Source: Synechococcus sp. KORDI-52 (GTDB lineage Bacteria > Cyanobacteriota > Cyanobacteriia > PCC-6307 > Cyanobiaceae). From it: a stretch of 64,000 nt of DNA. Every line of letters starts with the position of its first letter. Positions within the stretch are counted from its first letter, which is position 1. The notes under the pieces are model-generated. The model did not search any database. It had not been told where the DNA came from and saw nothing but the letters and a program-made list of their open reading frames with translations. Positions 28,483-37,935 of the stretch are shown here, one piece after another. Made by a program: the position numbers and the translations under genes. The DNA lies in the NCBI RefSeq assembly GCF_000737595.1, contig NZ_CP006271.1, positions 1,364,001 to 1,428,000 of the forward strand, written 5' to 3'.

Positions 28483-28977
28483 ATGACAGAAGCGGCGTCC
28501 TGCCCTGTTCCTCCGGAGCAGCGGCCTCTTGAGGAGTTTCAGCAGCTCTGCGAGTCATGGTTCTTCTCCTGGCCAGCGGGCCAGGAACCTCGCCTGAGCC
28601 AACGCCTTGCCGGCTTTTGGTTTTTGATGCTGCCGGTATGCAGCCTGATCGCCAGCGGTAGTTGGACGCTCAAACAGGATCCACCTCGGCTGGTGGCTGC
28701 TGCAGCTGTGGCCGCCCTGGTGCTTCCTCTGCTACTGCTGGTGCGGCAATGGTTGGGATGGACCTATGTCATGAAGCGTCTTCTGCGGGAATCCGTCGAC
28801 TACGAGGAATCCGGCTGGTACGACGGGCAGACCTGGGAAAAACCCCTGTCCTGGCGCGAGCGGGATCTGCTGGTGGCCCGTCATGAAGTTCGTCCGATTC
28901 TGGGGCGTCTGGGCCGTGCGATGGCCACGTCGGCGGGTTTGATGCTGGCTGGGGCCAGTCTCTGTCAGGCTCTTTGA
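28483..28977 (+). CDS. CGLD27-like membrane protein (DUF1230)
   Basis: A 164-residue protein with two or three hydrophobic helices. PLEEFQQLCESWFFSWP near the start and the YEESGWYDGQTWEKP motif in the middle identify the DUF1230 family, conserved from cyanobacteria to plant plastids (CGLD27). In plants it has been linked to chloroplast function under iron limitation, but the bacterial role is not established. It starts 11 bases after rsfS and probably shares its transcript. Confidence 0.9.
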   Translation: MTEAASCPVPPEQRPLEEFQQLCESWFFSWPAGQEPRLSQRLAGFWFLMLPVCSLIASGSWTLKQDPPRLVAAAAVAALVLPLLLLVRQWLGWTYVMKRLLRESVDYEESGWYDGQTWEKPLSWRERDLLVARHEVRPILGRLGRAMATSAGLMLAGASLCQAL

Positions 28978-28994
28978 ACCAATCGGGGTGACCG

Positions 28995-29963
28995 ATGACT
29001 TTGCCCTCGGGCTTCAGCCCCGCAGCCCGGTCTGGATCAGCGCCTCTTGAGGTCAGCCTCCGACGTGGATCGATCATGGAATCGGTGCATCGCGTCCATG
29101 CCGTGGTCTGCGATGGCCGTGGTCGGGTGCTGATGTCGGCCGGCAACGTCGGCTTGCAAAGTTTCATTCGCTCGGCGCTGAAGCCGTTTCAGGCCCTGCC
29201 GTTCCTCAGCAGTGGAACGGCTGATCAGCTGGAGGTCGATGACCGGGGCATCGCCATCAGCTGCGCCTCCCATGCGGGCACCAACGCCCACGCACGCGAA
29301 GCGTTCAGGTTGCTCTGGAAAGCGGAGTTGGATACGGCGTCACTTCAATGTCCGGTGCCGGAGGGTGCTGACAGCCCGCTTCAGCACAATTGTTCCGGCA
29401 AGCATGCTGCGTTTCTGGCCACCAGTCGCAAGATGGGCTGGCCGATCGAGACTTATCTGCAGAACGATCACCCGCTGCAGGTTGAAGTGAACCGTCGGGT
29501 CGCTGAACTGATCGGGCTTCCCGCGGAGGAATTGGTTGCCGAACTGGATGACTGTGGCGCTCCCACCCTGGCGTTGCAGTTGGCTCAGATGGCCCTGCTC
29601 TATGCCCACCTCGGTGCTTCACAGCAGCCTGAATTTGAGCAGATCAGCCGGGCGATGTTGAGCCACCCCGATCTGGTGGCTGGCGAGGGGCGTTTTGACA
29701 CGGAGCTGATGCGACGCAGCCATGGTCTGGTGTTGAGCAAAGGGGGAGCGGAGGGCATCCAGTGCCTCAGCCGCATTGGTGAGGGGCTTGGGGTCGCCAT
29801 CAAGGTGGAAGACGGCTCCCGTCGCGCCAAGCAGGCTGTGGCACTGCATGTTTTGCGTCAACTTGAGTGGCTCACACCCATGGGGCTCGATGAGCTGGAG
29901 GAGCAGGTGCTGGTTGTGAACCCGAGCGTCAAGCTCACGGTGACCGGTGCGCTGCACACCTGA
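28995..29963 (+). CDS. L-asparaginase (thermolabile type II family)
   Basis: A 322-residue enzyme of the Asparaginase_II family found in Rhizobium etli and cyanobacteria, unrelated to the classical bacterial types. Family landmarks are VESVHR-like SIMESVHRVHAVV, the RSALKPFQALP segment, SCASHAGTNAHA and HNCSGKHAAFLA, the last holding probable catalytic residues. It would release aspartate and ammonia from asparagine. It is the last gene of the run starting at DUF3318, 17 bases after the DUF1230 gene. Confidence 0.9.
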   Translation: MTLPSGFSPAARSGSAPLEVSLRRGSIMESVHRVHAVVCDGRGRVLMSAGNVGLQSFIRSALKPFQALPFLSSGTADQLEVDDRGIAISCASHAGTNAHAREAFRLLWKAELDTASLQCPVPEGADSPLQHNCSGKHAAFLATSRKMGWPIETYLQNDHPLQVEVNRRVAELIGLPAEELVAELDDCGAPTLALQLAQMALLYAHLGASQQPEFEQISRAMLSHPDLVAGEGRFDTELMRRSHGLVLSKGGAEGIQCLSRIGEGLGVAIKVEDGSRRAKQAVALHVLRQLEWLTPMGLDELEEQVLVVNPSVKLTVTGALHT

Positions 29964-30009
29964 CCTCTGCTGTCGTTGGCGACGCCGACATGTATGATTT
30001 TTGGGTCAC

Positions 30010-30086
<77 letters not shown>

Positions 30087-30103
30087 CTTCTGATTGAATG
30101 ATC

Positions 30104-30131
30104 GATCCCCCTCTGGGGGGATCTTTTTTTT
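30104..30131 (+). terminator. Rho-independent terminator after tRNA-fMet
   Basis: The stem gatcccc/ggggatc with a short loop is followed by eight T. It ends the tRNA transcript only 16 bases before the GMC oxidoreductase start, so that gene needs a promoter overlapping this element or the tRNA, or relies on readthrough. Confidence 0.9.
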
Positions 30132-30146
30132 GTCTTTGATCGCTCC

Positions 30147-31799
30147 ATGAGCCGTTGCTCCCTGAACTGCGATGGCCCTTGGGACGCCATCGTCGTTGGC
30201 TCTGGAGCGAGTGGAGGCATCGCGGCCATGACGCTGGCTGAAGGGGGAGCCCGGGTGCTTGTGGTGGAGGCCGGCCCTGACCTCACCCGTGCGCAGGCCT
30301 TCGGGTCCGAACCCGGAAATCTGCTGCGACGAATTGCGGGCCTGACCAGCGGCAGCCATCGCCGTCAGTCCCAGCATCCCGGCTACTGGAAAGCCAACCC
30401 ACGCCTGTATGCCGATGAACGGACCCATCCGTATGAGCACCCGAAGGATCAGCCGTTTCTGTGGACGCGAGGGTTGCAGGTTGGCGGCCGCAGCCTCACC
30501 TGGGGGGGCATCACCCTGCGGCTTTCCGATCAGGATCTGGCTGGGGTGGAGCTGGATGGTGAACAGGTGGGTTGGCCTTTGCGCAGTAGGGATCTGACGC
30601 CGCATTACGGCGAACTGGAGCGCTGGCTCGGTGTTCATGGCGGGCACGACGGTTTGGACCATCTGCCCGATGGAGACACGCAACCGGCTCTGGCCGCGAC
30701 CTCGGCGGAACAGCGCTTTGCCGAGGCTGTGCGGAAACGGTTGGGGTACCCCGTGATCCGCTCTCGCGGCTTTGGTCCGGCGCCGCAGCAGGGGCAGGAT
30801 CCCGCCTGGCCGCGCTCCAGCAGTCGAGGCAGCAGCCTGCCTCGTGCCCTGGCCACAGGACGTGTGCAGCTGCTCTCGGAGCACGTGGTGGAGCGTCTGT
30901 TGATGGATACGGGTGGAGACAAAGCCACGGGTGTAGTTGCCATTGACCAAGCCAATGGCAGCCGCAAGGAGTTGAGGGCGGATCTCGTGGTCTTGGCGGC
31001 CTCCACGATTCAGACCCTGTCCATCCTGTTGCGCTCCCGTCGTTGTGAGCAGAGCAACGGTTTTGACGACCCTTCGGGACGTCTCGGCACTCGCCTGATG
31101 GACCATGTGTCCACATCGCAGTTTTTTGCCTTTCCTGAGCCTGAAAGCCTTCCTGCGGATCAGCCCCCGCTTACGGGCGCTGGAAGTTTTTTCGTTCCGT
31201 TTGGCCGACACCTGCAATCGGCTGATTTTCAGGGAGGCTATGGCCTCTGGGGCGGCATTGGACGGTTTGATCCGCCGCGATGGTTACGGCGTCGCCCCTC
31301 AAGCATCACCGGGTTCCTGATTGGTCACGGCGAAGTCCTTCCCCGGGCTGACAACAGGGTGACCCTGAGTGAGCGCACGGATCGCTGGGGCATGCGTGTC
31401 CCCTCGATCGCCTGCCGTTGGAGCAACAATGAATTGGCGATGGTGGCGCACATGCGCGGCTCAATCAAGGCCTGCATCGATGCGGCCGGAGGCGAGGCCC
31501 AGCCGATCAAAGACCTCTTCCACCTCCCGTTGGTTGAGCCTTTCTTGGACGGTGCTGTTGCGCTGTCTGAAGGCGCAGCCCCACCGGGTTATTACATCCA
31601 TGAGGTGGGAGGGGCTGCGATGGGGGAAAGCGAGATCTGCAGCGTCGTTGATTCCTCCAACCGTCTTTGGCGTGCTCCCAACGTTCTTGTGGTGGATGGC
31701 GCTTGTTGGCCGACCTCGGCCTGGCAGAGCCCAACGCTGACGATGATGGCCTTGAGCCGTCGGGCCTGCTTGTTGGCCCTCAGTGGTCGGGGCGGATGA
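30147..31799 (+). CDS. GMC-family FAD oxidoreductase
   Basis: A 550-residue flavoprotein with the N-terminal FAD-binding Rossmann motif VVGSGASGGIAAMTLAEGG, the GMC signature region LTWGGITLRLS, a central VVLAASTIQTLSILL segment and the C-terminal NVLVVDGACWPTSAWQSPTL that carries the catalytic His/Asn region. The family oxidises alcohols or sugars; the closest general class is choline or glucose dehydrogenase-like, but the substrate is unknown. It ends tail-to-tail with the DUF2811 gene, overlapping by 20 bases. Confidence 0.92.
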   Translation: MSRCSLNCDGPWDAIVVGSGASGGIAAMTLAEGGARVLVVEAGPDLTRAQAFGSEPGNLLRRIAGLTSGSHRRQSQHPGYWKANPRLYADERTHPYEHPKDQPFLWTRGLQVGGRSLTWGGITLRLSDQDLAGVELDGEQVGWPLRSRDLTPHYGELERWLGVHGGHDGLDHLPDGDTQPALAATSAEQRFAEAVRKRLGYPVIRSRGFGPAPQQGQDPAWPRSSSRGSSLPRALATGRVQLLSEHVVERLLMDTGGDKATGVVAIDQANGSRKELRADLVVLAASTIQTLSILLRSRRCEQSNGFDDPSGRLGTRLMDHVSTSQFFAFPEPESLPADQPPLTGAGSFFVPFGRHLQSADFQGGYGLWGGIGRFDPPRWLRRRPSSITGFLIGHGEVLPRADNRVTLSERTDRWGMRVPSIACRWSNNELAMVAHMRGSIKACIDAAGGEAQPIKDLFHLPLVEPFLDGAVALSEGAAPPGYYIHEVGGAAMGESEICSVVDSSNRLWRAPNVLVVDGACWPTSAWQSPTLTMMALSRRACLLALSGRGG

Positions 31800-32004
31800 A
31801 CAGATCGTTGAGGTAGCGCTCGGTCACGGCGCGGTCCTCACAGCCGTTCTGAAACAGAAAATGAGCAAGGGCGGAACTCATGACCCGGTATTGGTCCCAG
31901 GTGGGGTTCTCCCCGATGAAATCCTTCATGCCTCGGTAGAGCACTTCAGGGATTTCCGTTTCCAGGCTCACGTAGCTGGATCCTCCAGCAGCGTCCTGCT
32001 CCAC
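31780..32004 (-). CDS. DUF2811 family small protein
   Basis: A short soluble protein of about 74 residues with the DUF2811 core: VSLETEIPEVLYRGMKDFIG, WDQYRVMSSALAHFL and NGCEDRAVTERYL. I chose the GTG at 32004, since the core begins about ten residues after it; an ATG at 32055 would add 17 residues of poor similarity. Function unknown; the family is common in marine picocyanobacteria. Confidence 0.8.
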   Translation of the reverse strand: MEQDAAGGSSYVSLETEIPEVLYRGMKDFIGENPTWDQYRVMSSALAHFLFQNGCEDRAVTERYLNDLFIRPDH

Positions 32005-32442
32005 CGTTCCCGTCCCATGGCATCGCTCAAGATGATTCCGATCCATACCGGCCAACCAGTTCCTGCCTCACGCCCACCCAGAAAGCCACACAACCGTCGC
32101 TGGCGTCAAAGCCGCCGATCGTTGTCGCATTTCGGATGAGACGAGGCGAGACCGCAGTCTGGGACTTGGTTTGAATGCACCAATGGTGGCGAGGCAGTGT
32201 TGGTGAAGGGCACGGACCTGGACTGTCAACCCCATGGCGCCCTTTCCATGGAAATTCACAGGGTGACCGTTTCAGCCTGTGAGCCAGCGCTTGGCTGTGG
32301 AAACAGGCCGTGTTTTCTGTGGAGAACGCGGGTGAAGGAATTTCAATCAGAAAAACTGATCTTCATCCCGTCGCTCCTGTCGCTTGCGAGAACCGAGAAA
32401 TTGAAGGCAAGCCGGCCTCAGGTTCCCTTTGGATCCATGGAA
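32005..32442. other. Intergenic stretch of about 440 bases
   Basis: No convincing gene. Short open frames on both strands (for example 32068-32259 minus and 32197-32544 plus) have no recognisable motif and the latter runs antisense into the His-rich tail of the chelatase gene. No clear terminator or tRNA is visible. Confidence 0.5.
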
Positions 32443-33615
32443 TCAATCTTTAGCTGTGTTGCTGTTGCGTTTCAGCGTGGTAGGCCCCAGGGGATGTTCA
32501 GCGTGGGGGTAAGGGGGGTGGTGATGGTCATGGCTGTGATCTGATCCATGGCTGTGGTCCAACCCATGGCTGTGGTCCAACCCATGGTTGTGATCTGACC
32601 CATGGCTGTGGTCTGAAGGGTGGTTGTGGTCATGGGAAATCGGGATGCCGTCGGGTTGGCAGGCCCCGGTGCACTCCAGTTCGCAGAGCGTGCAGCTTTC
32701 CGCGAGTCCCTCCACGTGGTGGTGGTGGCTTTCCTGCGCTCGTCCAACGTCCTGCTCGAAGCCCAGCACCTGGGCGCGGTACTTGCAGAGTGAGCAGTTC
32801 ATGGCGGTGTCCCCCCGCAGCACCTCGTCGACCCGTTCTTTGAAGGTGTCCACCACCAGAGTGTGGTCGCCCAGATAGCCCGCCGAGAGAAACTCCACCT
32901 CGGGGTGATCGGCCGCCACCAGCTCGGTGTGTTGGCGGATTCGGCTTACCAGCACCCCTGAAAAGAGGAAATAGGGCACCACCACCACCCGGCGGAAGCC
33001 CAGCTTCACGGCGTGACGCAGCCCCGGTTCCACCAGGGGGAAGGTCACACCCGAATACACCGTTTCTCCCCACCCGAAGCCAAACCCCTCCACCAACAGG
33101 CGCGTCACCTTGGCCACGTTGGAGTTGGCGTCTGGATCGGAGGAGCCTCGACCTACCACCACGAGCAGGGTTTCGGCCAGGGGAACGTCGTGCTTCGCCG
33201 CATCCAGGCACTCCTGAACGCGGGCCCCGGCGGCCGACACCATCAACCGGTCCACCCCCAGCTCCCGGCCGTAATCAATTGGTAAGCCCGTTTCAGCCGT
33301 GTAGGTGTTCAGAACAGAGGGGATGTCGTTCTTGGCATGCCCTGCGGCGAAAAGCATGGCGGGAATGGCCAGCACCTTGGTGACGCCCTGTTGGCGCAGC
33401 GCTTCAAGGCCGTCGCGAAGGATCGGTCGGGCAAATTCCAGGTAGCCATGCTCCACCTGCATCGGAGCAAGCCGAGGCCGCAGGGCGTTCACCATCTGGG
33501 CGAACTCCTCGACGGCCAATCGGTTGCGGCTGCCGTGGCCGCAGATCAGAACGCCAAGACGCTCCTTGCCGGTTTCCGTGTGCTGTTCGGCCAAAAGGTC
33601 GCTCTGCTGTTCCAA
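32443..33615 (-). CDS. CbiX-type sirohydrochlorin chelatase with His-rich tail
   Basis: A 390-residue protein with two CbiX/CbiK-like modules: LGVLICGHGSRNRLAVEEF at the start and VVVGRGSSDPDANSNVAK in the middle. These enzymes insert cobalt or ferrous iron into sirohydrochlorin, for cobalamin or siroheme. After about residue 270 come two Cys clusters (CSLCKYRAQ and CTLCELECTGAC). The last 60 residues repeat a DHSHG-type unit rich in His, likely for metal binding or storage. The DNA of this tail is a short imperfect repeat (32520-32640). The upstream gene is divergent, 27 bases away. Confidence 0.9.
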   Translation of the reverse strand: MEQQSDLLAEQHTETGKERLGVLICGHGSRNRLAVEEFAQMVNALRPRLAPMQVEHGYLEFARPILRDGLEALRQQGVTKVLAIPAMLFAAGHAKNDIPSVLNTYTAETGLPIDYGRELGVDRLMVSAAGARVQECLDAAKHDVPLAETLLVVVGRGSSDPDANSNVAKVTRLLVEGFGFGWGETVYSGVTFPLVEPGLRHAVKLGFRRVVVVPYFLFSGVLVSRIRQHTELVAADHPEVEFLSAGYLGDHTLVVDTFKERVDEVLRGDTAMNCSLCKYRAQVLGFEQDVGRAQESHHHHVEGLAESCTLCELECTGACQPDGIPISHDHNHPSDHSHGSDHNHGLDHSHGLDHSHGSDHSHDHHHPPYPHAEHPLGPTTLKRNSNTAKD

Positions 33616-33642
33616 TGGTTTGACGATATCGGTCGCATCGTA

Positions 33643-34848
33643 ATGGATTCAGACCGTCCCGTTTTCTTCAGTGCGCAGGCAGCTGATGCGCGGCGATCCG
33701 GTCTGGTCTCCCCCCGACCAGCGGAGTTACCGGCCTTGATTCAGAACTGGAGCGGCCCCCGGCCTCTGCGTCTCTGTGGCGGGGGCACCACATCTCGGGC
33801 CGCCGTGGCCGACCACTGGACCGTCGATCTTCAAACCCATTTCAAACGTCTTGATTGGCAGCCCGAGGACCAGTCGGTGTGGATCGGCGCGGGCTGCCGC
33901 ATGGGAGATGTGCTCGAGGCCTTGCTGCCCCACGGCCGAACCGTGGCTGCTGGTTTGTCGGGCCTGCCCGGACTTGGCTACGTGCTCACCGGCGGAATGG
34001 GGCCGCTGAGCCGGCAGATGGGGCTCGCTGTCGATCAAGTGCTCGAGGTCCATGGGGTCTGGGGCGACGGCAGCCCCTTTGCGCTGTCTCGGGCTGACGA
34101 TTTCGGTTCGCTGGAGTGGAGGGGGCTCTGTGGAGCAGCCCCGTTTCTGGGGGTGGTGAGCGAGCTGCGCCTCACCACTCACCCGCTCGAGGCGCTGTGG
34201 GTGGAGCAACCCGTGGTGTCGCCCGATCAACTGCCTGAACTCATGCTCCAGGCGGAAGCGGCCGACTCGCGCGCCAGCCTGCAGTGGCATTGGCAGAGCG
34301 GTGACGCGGTGCTCTTGCTCCGCATCTCTGCTGTTGAATCCGCAGGAGCCCAAAGGATCGAGGGGCTTCATCATCTCCCATCCTTGAGAGGCTCGACCCC
34401 GATGCCTCCCCGATGTCATGCGGAGATTGTGGGTTTATTGGGGCCCGCCTGCGCTGGGGCATGGGGCCCGTTGATGCCGGAGCTGGGCCGTTTGCTGCAG
34501 CAGCGTCCACATCCGGGCTGCAGCCTGGCCTGTCAGCAGCTTGGCGGGGCGACGCAACGGGTCCCGGTGGAGGCCACGTCGTTTGTGCACCGCAATGCCG
34601 CATGGAAACCCTGGATCACAGCCGCGTGGACGCCGGGGGATGCCTCGGGTCAGATGCGCAGCCTTGCTTGGCTGGAGCAGGTCTGGCAGCTCCTCCAGCC
34701 GGTCTGCCCTGGCGTGCATCTGGCACAGTTTCATGACCATCTGCCCTTTCATCAAAAGGAGCTGGAGGCAGCGTTCGGACCCTGGTTGCCGGGGTTGCGT
34801 CAGCTCAAAGAGCGCCTGGATCCAGCAGGCACCCTGCCGACCCTCTGA
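33643..34848 (+). CDS. FAD-binding oxidoreductase (PCMH/berberine-bridge type)
   Basis: About 401 residues, with a PP-loop-like start RPLRLCGGGTTSRAAVADHW and the FAD-binding segment GLSGLPGLGYVLTGGMGPLS. The C-terminal FHDHLPFHQKELEAAFG resembles the berberine-bridge-like end of the glycolate oxidase/FAD-linked oxidase group. The substrate is unknown. I start at ATG 33643 (MDSDRPVFF), since the longer frame runs antisense into the divergent chelatase gene. The SulP transporter gene follows after 27 bases, so the two may share a transcript. Confidence 0.85.
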   Translation: MDSDRPVFFSAQAADARRSGLVSPRPAELPALIQNWSGPRPLRLCGGGTTSRAAVADHWTVDLQTHFKRLDWQPEDQSVWIGAGCRMGDVLEALLPHGRTVAAGLSGLPGLGYVLTGGMGPLSRQMGLAVDQVLEVHGVWGDGSPFALSRADDFGSLEWRGLCGAAPFLGVVSELRLTTHPLEALWVEQPVVSPDQLPELMLQAEAADSRASLQWHWQSGDAVLLLRISAVESAGAQRIEGLHHLPSLRGSTPMPPRCHAEIVGLLGPACAGAWGPLMPELGRLLQQRPHPGCSLACQQLGGATQRVPVEATSFVHRNAAWKPWITAAWTPGDASGQMRSLAWLEQVWQLLQPVCPGVHLAQFHDHLPFHQKELEAAFGPWLPGLRQLKERLDPAGTLPTL

Positions 34849-34875
34849 TTTACGGTCGCCGCTAAACGGCAGCCG

Positions 34876-36441
34876 TTGATGGCCAAGCGATCCCATCCAA
34901 CCCTGGTGAATCAGTGGTTGGACAACCCCAGCAAAGACCTGCTTTCTGGTCTGGTGGTGGCTTTCGCGATGATTCCTGAGGCCATTGCCTTTTCGGGGAT
35001 CGCTGGGGTGGACCCCAAGGTTGGTTTGTTTGGAGCGTTCTGCTTGGCGCTGACGATCGCCGTCGTGGGTGGTCGCATGGCCATGATCACCTCAGCCACC
35101 GGATCAACCGCCCTGTTGATGACCGGTCTTGTGGCCACCGGCGAAGCCCGGGGGCCAGGCCTGGGTGTCCAGTACCTGATGGTGGCGGGGCTGGTGACGG
35201 GTCTGCTGCAGATTCTCTGGGGATATTTACGGTTGGCCTATCAGATGCGCTTTGTCCCCCAAGGGGTGCTGAGCGGGTTTGTGAATGCGCTGGCCTTGTT
35301 GATCTTTCAGGCCCAGTTGCCCCAGCTTGGTGTGAATTTCCATGCTGGAGAGGTTGATCATGGGGCCTCCTCGTTGCTCCCCCATGGCGGGCAGATTCCC
35401 ATCGTCTGGGCCTTGGTCCTGCTGGGCCTGGTGATCATCTATGGCCTTCCCCGGCTCACCAGGGTGGTGCCATCACAGCTGGTGGCCATCATCGTGATCA
35501 CAGTGATCAGCGTGGGCTTCAGCTTCGACATCCCCACAGTCAGCAGCCTCGGCAACCTTCCTGCCGGTCTGCCCACATTCCAGCTTCCCTTCGGAGAGGG
35601 CGGCGTCCCCTTCAGTCTCGACACCCTGGGTCTGGTGCTCCCCACAGCCTTGGCCATCTCCCTGGTGGGGCTGATGGAAACCTTCCTGACCCAGGACATC
35701 CTCGACGACAAGACCGACACCACCAGCAACAAAAACGTTGAGGCCCGTGGCCAAGGCATCGCCAACATTGTGTCGTCCTTGTTCGGCGGCATGGCTGGTT
35801 GTGCGCTGGTCGGCCAGTCCGTGATGAATGTGGACAACGGCGGTCGTACGCGACTTTCAACCCTGTTCTCGGGGGTGAGTCTGCTGGCGATGATTCTGCT
35901 GGCTGGGCCCTGGCTCAAGCAGATTCCAATGGCGGCTCTGGTGGCCGTGATGATCAGCATCGCCGTAAGCACGGCTGACATGAATGGTCTGCGCAACCTG
36001 CGCCGCATCCCCAAGAGCGACACCTCGGTGATGCTGATGACCTTCGCCGTCACCATGCTCACCACGCCGCACAACCTGGCCCTGGGTGTTTTGGCTGGTG
36101 TGGCGCTGGCGGGAATTCTGTTCAGCCGCAAGGTGGCCAAGGTGATTCAGGTGGAGGCCATCCAGATCAGCGACCAGGAGCGTCTGTATCGGGTTGTGGG
36201 GCAGTTGTTCTTTGTCAGCAAGGTGTATTTCCTTCAAGGATTTGATCTTCACGATCATCCCGAGCGCATCACCCTTGATCTCTCCCAGGCTCATATCTGG
36301 GACCAGAGCGGCGTGGCTGCGCTGGATCAGGTCATTCGTAAATATCGCAACGCTGGTTCTGTAGTGAGCGTCGTGGGCCTCAATGAGGAAAGCCTCGATC
36401 TGTTTGAGCGGATCGGCGGGCAGGAATCAGCCCATGGCTAA
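34876..36441 (+). CDS. SulP-family anion transporter with STAS domain
   Basis: A 521-residue inner-membrane transporter with about 10-12 helices followed by a C-terminal STAS domain (about 425-515, [17 protein letters not shown]). The [20 protein letters not shown] motif in helix 1-2 identifies the SulP family. It differs from the marine bicarbonate transporter BicA in the first helices, so sulfate or another anion is as likely; I cannot decide from sequence. A second Met lies one codon downstream of the chosen start. Confidence 0.9.
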   Translation: MMAKRSHPTLVNQWLDNPSKDLLSGLVVAFAMIPEAIAFSGIAGVDPKVGLFGAFCLALTIAVVGGRMAMITSATGSTALLMTGLVATGEARGPGLGVQYLMVAGLVTGLLQILWGYLRLAYQMRFVPQGVLSGFVNALALLIFQAQLPQLGVNFHAGEVDHGASSLLPHGGQIPIVWALVLLGLVIIYGLPRLTRVVPSQLVAIIVITVISVGFSFDIPTVSSLGNLPAGLPTFQLPFGEGGVPFSLDTLGLVLPTALAISLVGLMETFLTQDILDDKTDTTSNKNVEARGQGIANIVSSLFGGMAGCALVGQSVMNVDNGGRTRLSTLFSGVSLLAMILLAGPWLKQIPMAALVAVMISIAVSTADMNGLRNLRRIPKSDTSVMLMTFAVTMLTTPHNLALGVLAGVALAGILFSRKVAKVIQVEAIQISDQERLYRVVGQLFFVSKVYFLQGFDLHDHPERITLDLSQAHIWDQSGVAALDQVIRKYRNAGSVVSVVGLNEESLDLFERIGGQESAHG

Positions 36442-36456
36442 GGCGCAGCTGCGAAA

Positions 36457-36783
36457 TCACCGTCTTGAATCGGCGTCGCTCGCCTGCTCTAGCTTTTTCA
36501 AGCAGACGTCGAGGTCCTGGCGCATGTCTCGCAGGCGAATCTGAATCTGGGCATCTTCGGGGGCAGCGTTCAAGTATTGCTCGGTCACATCCCTGCTGAT
36601 GCCGATCAGCAGGCAAAGCGTTTGAAGGTCACCTCCTGCCCGCTGATAAGCGCCCTCCAAAAGAACACCCAGGAGGGCCATCTTGTTGTTGTACTCGGCG
36701 CGATCGTCGCTTTCCCAGGCGAAGGACGCAGGGGAGATGGTTCCAACGATCAATCCGGCCAAGAGGCCAGTTAAGACCCTCAT
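36457..36783 (-). CDS. Small secreted protein, unknown
   Basis: A 108-residue protein with a clear Sec signal peptide (MRVLTGLLAGLIVGTISPAS FAW, cleavage after about residue 22), then a mostly helical mature part with two Cys residues (in LQTLCLLIG and LDVCLKKL) that could form a disulfide. No family is recognised. It converges with the SulP gene and is divergent from the amino-acid transporter operon. Confidence 0.7.
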   Translation of the reverse strand: MRVLTGLLAGLIVGTISPASFAWESDDRAEYNNKMALLGVLLEGAYQRAGGDLQTLCLLIGISRDVTEQYLNAAPEDAQIQIRLRDMRQDLDVCLKKLEQASDADSRR

Positions 36784-36873
36784 CGATGCAGGCCTTTTGA
36801 GCGAGAACTTAGATCGAAAGGGGTGGATGTGCGCGGGATCTGGGACAATCCCACCCGATTCGTACCAACGCTG

Positions 36874-37935
36874 ATGTTCCGATCCCGTGCGCGTGTTCTG
36901 ATCGGTGTGTTGGCCGGGTTGTCTTCTCTCCTGGCGTCATGCGCCTCCTTGGACAGTGCAGGCGGATCGCGACTGGATCTTGTCAAAAGCCGTGGGGAGT
37001 TGCTCTGCGGGGTGAGCGGGAAGATCCCAGGCTTCAGTTTTCTCAGTCCTGATGGGCGTTACACCGGCCTGGATGTGGACATCTGCCGTGCCATGGCGGC
37101 TGCTTTTGTTGGCGATGCTGAGAAGGTTCAGTACCGGCCTTTGACAGCGCCCGAGCGGTTCACGGCCTTGCGATCGGGCGAGATCGATCTGTTGTCCCGC
37201 AACACCACCCAAACCCTGAGCCGCGATGCGGTGGGGGGCAACGGGCTGCGCTTTGGACCTGTGGTCTTTCACGATGGCCAGGGCTTGATGGTCAACGCCG
37301 ACAGCGGAGTGCGCTCTCTTGCTGATCTGCGCGGCAAGTCCATCTGTGTGGGCTCGGGCACCACGACCGAACAGAATCTCAACGACGCCTTCGCCTCCCA
37401 GGGGCTGCCCTACACACCGATCAAATATCAGGATCTCAATCAGGTGGTTGGCGGCTACCTCCAAGGGCGCTGCGAAGCCATGACGTCTGATCGGTCACAA
37501 CTGGCGGCAGCGCGCTCTGGTTTCAGTGATCCCCAGAAGCATCTGATCCTTGACGACCGGATCAGCAAGGAGCCCCTGGCTCCAGCCGTGGTGGGGGGGG
37601 ACCAGCCCATGGGTGATGCCATGACCTGGGTGGTCAACGCCCTGATCGAAGCCGAGGAGCGGGGCATCACCCAAGCGAATGTGGATGCGGTGGTGAAGCA
37701 AGCCGCCGCAGACCCCTCCCAGACCGCTCTGAGGCGCTTCCTGGGTGTGGATCCGGGTCTGGGTCGCAAACTCGGACTCGCCGATGACTTTGTCGTTCAG
37801 GTGATCCGCTCCACCGGTAATTACGGAGAGATCTACAACCGCCATCTCGGCCCCGATAGTGCCGTGGCGATTCCACGGGGGGCGAACCGCCTGGCCGGTG
37901 AAGGTGGTTTGATGATTTCCCCACCGTTCACCTGA
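36874..37935 (+). CDS. Amino-acid ABC importer, substrate-binding lipoprotein
   Basis: A 353-residue periplasmic binding protein of the polar amino-acid family (SBP_bac_3). The signal ends in a lipobox LLASC, so it is probably anchored by lipid. The core has ELLCGVSGKIPGFSFLSPDG, GLDVDICRAMAAAFVGDA and the later DLRGKSICVGSGTTTEQNLN. It most resembles the binding proteins of NatF/AapJ-type general amino-acid importers. I chose ATG 36874; the longer frame adds residues before the signal peptide. It leads a four-gene operon whose next gene starts on its last base. Confidence 0.92.
   Translation: MFRSRARVLIGVLAGLSSLLASCASLDSAGGSRLDLVKSRGELLCGVSGKIPGFSFLSPDGRYTGLDVDICRAMAAAFVGDAEKVQYRPLTAPERFTALRSGEIDLLSRNTTQTLSRDAVGGNGLRFGPVVFHDGQGLMVNADSGVRSLADLRGKSICVGSGTTTEQNLNDAFASQGLPYTPIKYQDLNQVVGGYLQGRCEAMTSDRSQLAAARSGFSDPQKHLILDDRISKEPLAPAVVGGDQPMGDAMTWVVNALIEAEERGITQANVDAVVKQAAADPSQTALRRFLGVDPGLGRKLGLADDFVVQVIRSTGNYGEIYNRHLGPDSAVAIPRGANRLAGEGGLMISPPFT

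Noticed and set aside
32520-32640. Short tandem-like repeats, possible CRISPR or minisatellite
   Set aside because: The units are about 18 bases, lack unique spacers, and encode the His-rich tail of the chelatase in frame.
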